Assembly: GCA_041629655.1 (NCBI GenBank)
Contig: JBFKMV010000186.1
Coordinates: 1-9,706 of the forward strand
DNA: 9,706 nt
Reading direction: 5' to 3'
DNA from: JBFKMV01 sp041629655
GTDB lineage: Bacteria > Acidobacteriota > Polarisedimenticolia > Polarisedimenticolales > Polarisedimenticolaceae
In this document: positions 8,164-9,706 of the stretch, piece by piece
Layout: each line of letters opens with the position of its first letter
Numbering within the stretch: the stretch's first letter is position 1
Made by a program: the position numbers and the translations under genes
The notes under the pieces: model-generated
Seen by the model: the letters and a program-made list of their open reading frames with translations, nothing else
What the model was told of the DNA's origin: nothing
The model's database searches: none

Positions 8164-8206
8164 AAAAAAGCGCCGCCGTTCAAGTCGATCGGCTTCAGCG
8201 CCGATC
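8164..8206 (-). terminator. Candidate terminator downstream of the SCO gene
   Basis: Reading the minus strand after the SCO stop (8256) there is a perfect 7-bp stem, GATCGGC / GCCGATC (8206-8200 with 8193-8187, loop of six). A run of six T follows (8169-8164). The 17-base gap between stem and T-run is longer than in a textbook intrinsic terminator. An alternative fold pairs GCCG (8193-8190) with CGGC (8176-8173), extended by GCGC on each side with a bulge, which would end directly at the T-run. The rest of the 251-bp gap 8005-8255 holds the promoter of the CLCA-like gene and no coding signal. Confidence 0.45.
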
Positions 8207-8255
8207 CGGGATGTCCGCCGGGGACCCGTTCGATCCGAGCCCGCCGCGGCGGACG

Positions 8256-8885
8256 CTACCCGACCAGCAGCGTCCGGACGTCGCTCCGCAGCGTCTGCGT
8301 CTCGTTCGGGTCGAGCCCGTCGTAGTAGCCGCGGATCCGGCCCTGCCGGTCGACGAGCACGAACATCTGGCTGTGCGTGATGATCGACGTCGGATTGTCG
8401 GGGGTGTCCAGCACCGGGAGCTTGAACCCGCTCTTGCTCAGCTCGCGCAGCTCCGCGCGGCTTCCGGTGAGGAACCGCCAGCGCGTGGCGTCCGCGCCGG
8501 CGTCGTCGGCGTAGGCCTTGAGCACCTCAGGCGTGTCGTGCTCGGGGTCGACGGTGAAGCTGACCAGGCGGAGGTCCTCCGCTCCCTGGTCCGACCCGAG
8601 ATCCTCCTGCAGCCGGCCGAACTCCGCGGTCTGGAGCGGGCACGTCGAGCCGCAGCGGGTGAAGATGAAGGTGGCGATCCAGACCCGGCCCTGGAGGTCG
8701 GAGCGGCCGAACGGCCGGCCGTCCTGGTCGGTGAGCGTGAAGTCGGGCACGGCTCCGAGCACGCGCAGCCCGTCCGGCGCCGCTCGGGTTTCGCCGGCGG
8801 CGCGCTCCGGCGCCTGCTCCGCCGTGGTGCAGGCCAGCACGAGCAGCAACGGGAGCACCGCCAGGACGCGAGGTACGGACTTCAC
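8256..8885 (-). CDS. sco1: SCO1/SenC-family copper chaperone lipoprotein
   Basis: 209 residues, thioredoxin-like SCO fold. Family role: periplasmic or membrane-tethered copper delivery and thiol-disulfide chemistry, classically for the CuA site of cytochrome c oxidase subunit II. The GTG start at 8885-8883 overlaps the upstream TGA stop (GTGA), implying translational coupling; this start gives a clean lipoprotein signal with lipobox VLAC and Cys19 as the lipid-modified residue. The metal motif CGSTC (Cys78, Cys82, the CxxxC of SCO proteins) and the distal copper ligand His171 (ITHSQMF) are all present, so it should be competent for copper binding. Also visible are the conserved VPDFTLTDQDG strand-turn (46-56), SFTVDPEHDTP (109-119) and the C-terminal GYYDGLDP (186-193). 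Length is normal for bacterial SCO proteins. The neighbouring COX2-like lipoprotein is the likely partner. Family assignment is very secure; the actual client is inference. Confidence 0.95.
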   Translation of the reverse strand: MKSVPRVLAVLPLLLVLACTTAEQAPERAAGETRAAPDGLRVLGAVPDFTLTDQDGRPFGRSDLQGRVWIATFIFTRCGSTCPLQTAEFGRLQEDLGSDQGAEDLRLVSFTVDPEHDTPEVLKAYADDAGADATRWRFLTGSRAELRELSKSGFKLPVLDTPDNPTSIITHSQMFVLVDRQGRIRGYYDGLDPNETQTLRSDVRTLLVG

Positions 8886-9385
8886 GAGGTCGTTTCCAGG
8901 CGCCGCATCCGCGCGTTGAACTCGTCCGGCGTGTGCACCGAAAGCGTGCCCAGCAGATCGGGATGGTCGTAGCCGCACATCTGGTTGCCCAGCAGCTCGT
9001 AGGTCCTGGCTTCGGTGGGTTCGAAGGTGACCGAGAAGGTCAGCTCGGGGGCCGCCATCTCCCGCAACCCGAGCTCGGGAAGCTCGAACATGTAGATGTA
9101 GTCCTCGCTCGTCAGCAGGATCGTGACCGTCGCCCCGGCCGGAACGTCGAGATTGCGTCGCGAGCGCAGGTCGTCGGCGGTGCCGAGCGCCCCGTCGCGA
9201 CCGGGATAGACGATCTCCCACTGGAAGTCGTGCCCGGTGACGGCGATCGACAGGTCGGAGCGGTTGAAGTCGGCGGAGGGATCGCCGGAGTCGCCAGGCT
9301 GCCCGCATCCGAGGACGATTGCGGACGACACCACCGCGAGCAGGATTGCCGGAACGGTGAATCTGCTTGACCGGCGTGTTGTCAC
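8882..9385 (-). CDS. COX2-like cupredoxin lipoprotein with degenerate CuA site
   Basis: 167 residues from the GTG at 9385. An upstream TTG (9454) keeps the frame open, but the candidate promoter lies between the two, and the GTG start places the signal segment normally. A lipobox IVLGC puts the lipidated Cys at residue 27, with no subunit II membrane hairpin. The rest resembles the periplasmic domain of heme-copper oxidase subunit II: QWEIVYPGRDGALGTADD (55-72), then SEDYIYMFELPELGLRE (93-109) and CGYDH (137-141). Aligned with the usual CuA pattern (DVIHSF ... CxExCGxxHxxM), His is Tyr98, the first Cys is Gly133, Glu is Gln135 and Met is Leu144; only Cys137 and His141 remain. It therefore cannot build a normal binuclear CuA centre. 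It might hold a single copper, or have a structural or regulatory role. Translational coupling to the SCO gene supports a copper-related function. It could also be a decaying paralogue. Confidence 0.85.
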   Translation of the reverse strand: MTTRRSSRFTVPAILLAVVSSAIVLGCGQPGDSGDPSADFNRSDLSIAVTGHDFQWEIVYPGRDGALGTADDLRSRRNLDVPAGATVTILLTSEDYIYMFELPELGLREMAAPELTFSVTFEPTEARTYELLGNQMCGYDHPDLLGTLSVHTPDEFNARMRRLETTS

Positions 9386-9407
9386 TGGACAGCCCCGAAC
9401 CCGGGGA

Positions 9408-9436
9408 AGTCTACCGCCAAACACGGTGTGCGTCCA
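9408..9436 (-). promoter_or_regulatory. Candidate promoter for the COX2-like/SCO operon
   Basis: On the minus strand TGGACG (9436-9431) and TAGACT (9413-9408) are 17 bases apart, each with four of six consensus matches. Transcription would begin near 9401, about 16 bases before the GTG at 9385; this short leader argues against the alternative TTG start at 9454. The leader contains the perfect hairpin CCCCG-AACC-CGGGG (9393-9406), which would cover the weak ribosome-binding region and could limit translation. The -10 resembles that of the CLCA-like gene (TAGACA). Confidence 0.4.
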
Positions 9437-9468
9437 TCGGGCGGACCGGCACAACGGGAGCGTGGCGA

Positions 9469-9492
9469 GGGGATTCCCCGGCTTGAAGCCGG
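9469..9492. promoter_or_regulatory. Two overlapping perfect palindromes, candidate operator
   Basis: GGGGA-T-TCCCC (9469-9479) and CCGGCTT-G-AAGCCGG (9478-9492) are both perfect inverted repeats about a single central base, and they share two bases. The second contains the -35 hexamer of the rightward lipoprotein promoter (9483-9488), where a bound dimeric regulator would block RNA polymerase. The site is also about 40 bases upstream of the leftward promoter's -35, so one protein could control both genes. The palindromes are visible directly; regulator binding is inference. Confidence 0.4.
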
Positions 9493-9512
9493 TTGTTGAA
9501 CGAGTCCATAAT
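9483..9512 (+). promoter_or_regulatory. Candidate promoter for the rightward lipoprotein gene
   Basis: TTGAAG (9483-9488) and CATAAT (9507-9512) are 18 bases apart, with four and five of six consensus matches respectively. Transcription would begin near 9519, roughly 50 bases before the ATG at 9568. The -35 lies inside the palindrome at 9478-9492. Confidence 0.5.
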
Positions 9513-9567
9513 CGAGTAGCGTTCGAGCTCCGTCGAGACGGGCCGGGTCGAACCGAGGAGGAAAAAC

Positions 9568-9706
9568 ATGCGGCAGCTCGCGACGCTCGTGTCGTCCGGC
9601 TTCTTCGTGGTCCTGGCGTTCCTCGCGCTCGCCGGGTGCGGGGACACGGCGCAGGAGCCGTCGGCGACGACGAACGACATCGGCTTTCCTCCCGAGGTGC
9701 TGTCGC
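9568..9706 (+). CDS. Lipoprotein of unknown function, 3'-truncated by window end
   Basis: The ATG at 9568 follows a strong ribosome-binding site, GAGGAGG (9555-9561), six bases upstream. The 46 visible residues comprise a lipoprotein signal (basic start MRQ, hydrophobic FFVVLAFLALAG, lipobox LAGC with the lipidated Cys at residue 24) and the beginning of a flexible linker, GDTAQEPSATTNDIGFPPEV. Codon use fits the neighbours. The mature domain lies beyond the window, so no function can be assigned. Its divergent pairing with the COX2-like/SCO operon across a 182-bp shared control region suggests, without proving, a role in the same envelope electron-transfer or copper process. Confidence 0.85.
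   Translation, partial: MRQLATLVSSGFFVVLAFLALAGCGDTAQEPSATTNDIGFPPEVLS

Noticed and set aside
8169..8204. AGCGCCG repeated at 8169-8175 and 8198-8204 as a regulatory direct repeat
   Set aside because: A short GC-only repeat inside a terminator-like region; chance is the simpler explanation.
6109..8325. Plus-strand open frame (about 738 codons) antisense to the CLCA-like gene
   Set aside because: Val/Arg/Gly-rich low-information translation without ribosome-binding site or motifs, opposite a well-supported gene.
8886..9308. Possible N-terminal extension of the SCO protein in the same frame
   Set aside because: It would overlap the COX2-like gene almost completely and bury the lipoprotein signal; the GTG at 8885 with GTGA overlap and lipobox is far better.
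9386..9454. Alternative TTG start at 9454 for the COX2-like protein
   Set aside because: It would add 23 mainly polar residues before the signal segment and would lie upstream of the candidate promoter.

Overview
The window comes from a very GC-rich bacterium with strong G/C preference at third codon positions. Several features fit an Acidobacteriota- or Myxococcota-like lineage, probably from an environmental genome: a secreted protein with a MopE-type metal-binding motif, a thrombospondin type 3 repeat and a C-terminal tail of a type I associate with those groups, plus several lipoproteins. This placement is inference from protein style only. No rRNA, tRNA, CRISPR array, insertion sequence or phage gene is visible.

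Layout. Positions 2-1627 (+) hold the 3' part of a serine hydrolase of the class C beta-lactamase / penicillin-binding family, fused to a four-helix membrane domain. Positions 1748-4354 (+) hold an 868-residue cytoplasmic-looking protein that contains no cysteine and that I cannot assign to a family. Converging on it is a large minus-strand gene (8004-4426) for a 1192-residue exported protein. It has an HExxH zinc-protease motif, a Cys-rich region, a von Willebrand A domain and an Ig-like domain in the order seen in animal CLCA proteins. MopE, TSP3 and FN3-like modules follow. Upstream on the same strand, separated by 251 bp that hold a terminator candidate and a promoter candidate, is a two-gene lipoprotein operon (9385-8256). 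It encodes a small cytochrome oxidase subunit II-like cupredoxin whose CuA ligands are mostly lost, overlapping by 4 nt a SCO1/SenC copper chaperone. Divergent from it, at the right edge, starts another lipoprotein (9568, +), cut by the window end.

How the genes relate. The SCO and COX2-like genes form an evident copper-handling pair in the cell envelope, and the divergent lipoprotein may belong to the same process. The CLCA-like protein, the hydrolase and the Cys-free protein have no evident functional link to that pair or to each other. The most interesting items are the CLCA-like architecture, the ligand-depleted COX2-like lipoprotein paired with SCO, and the unassigned Cys-free protein.
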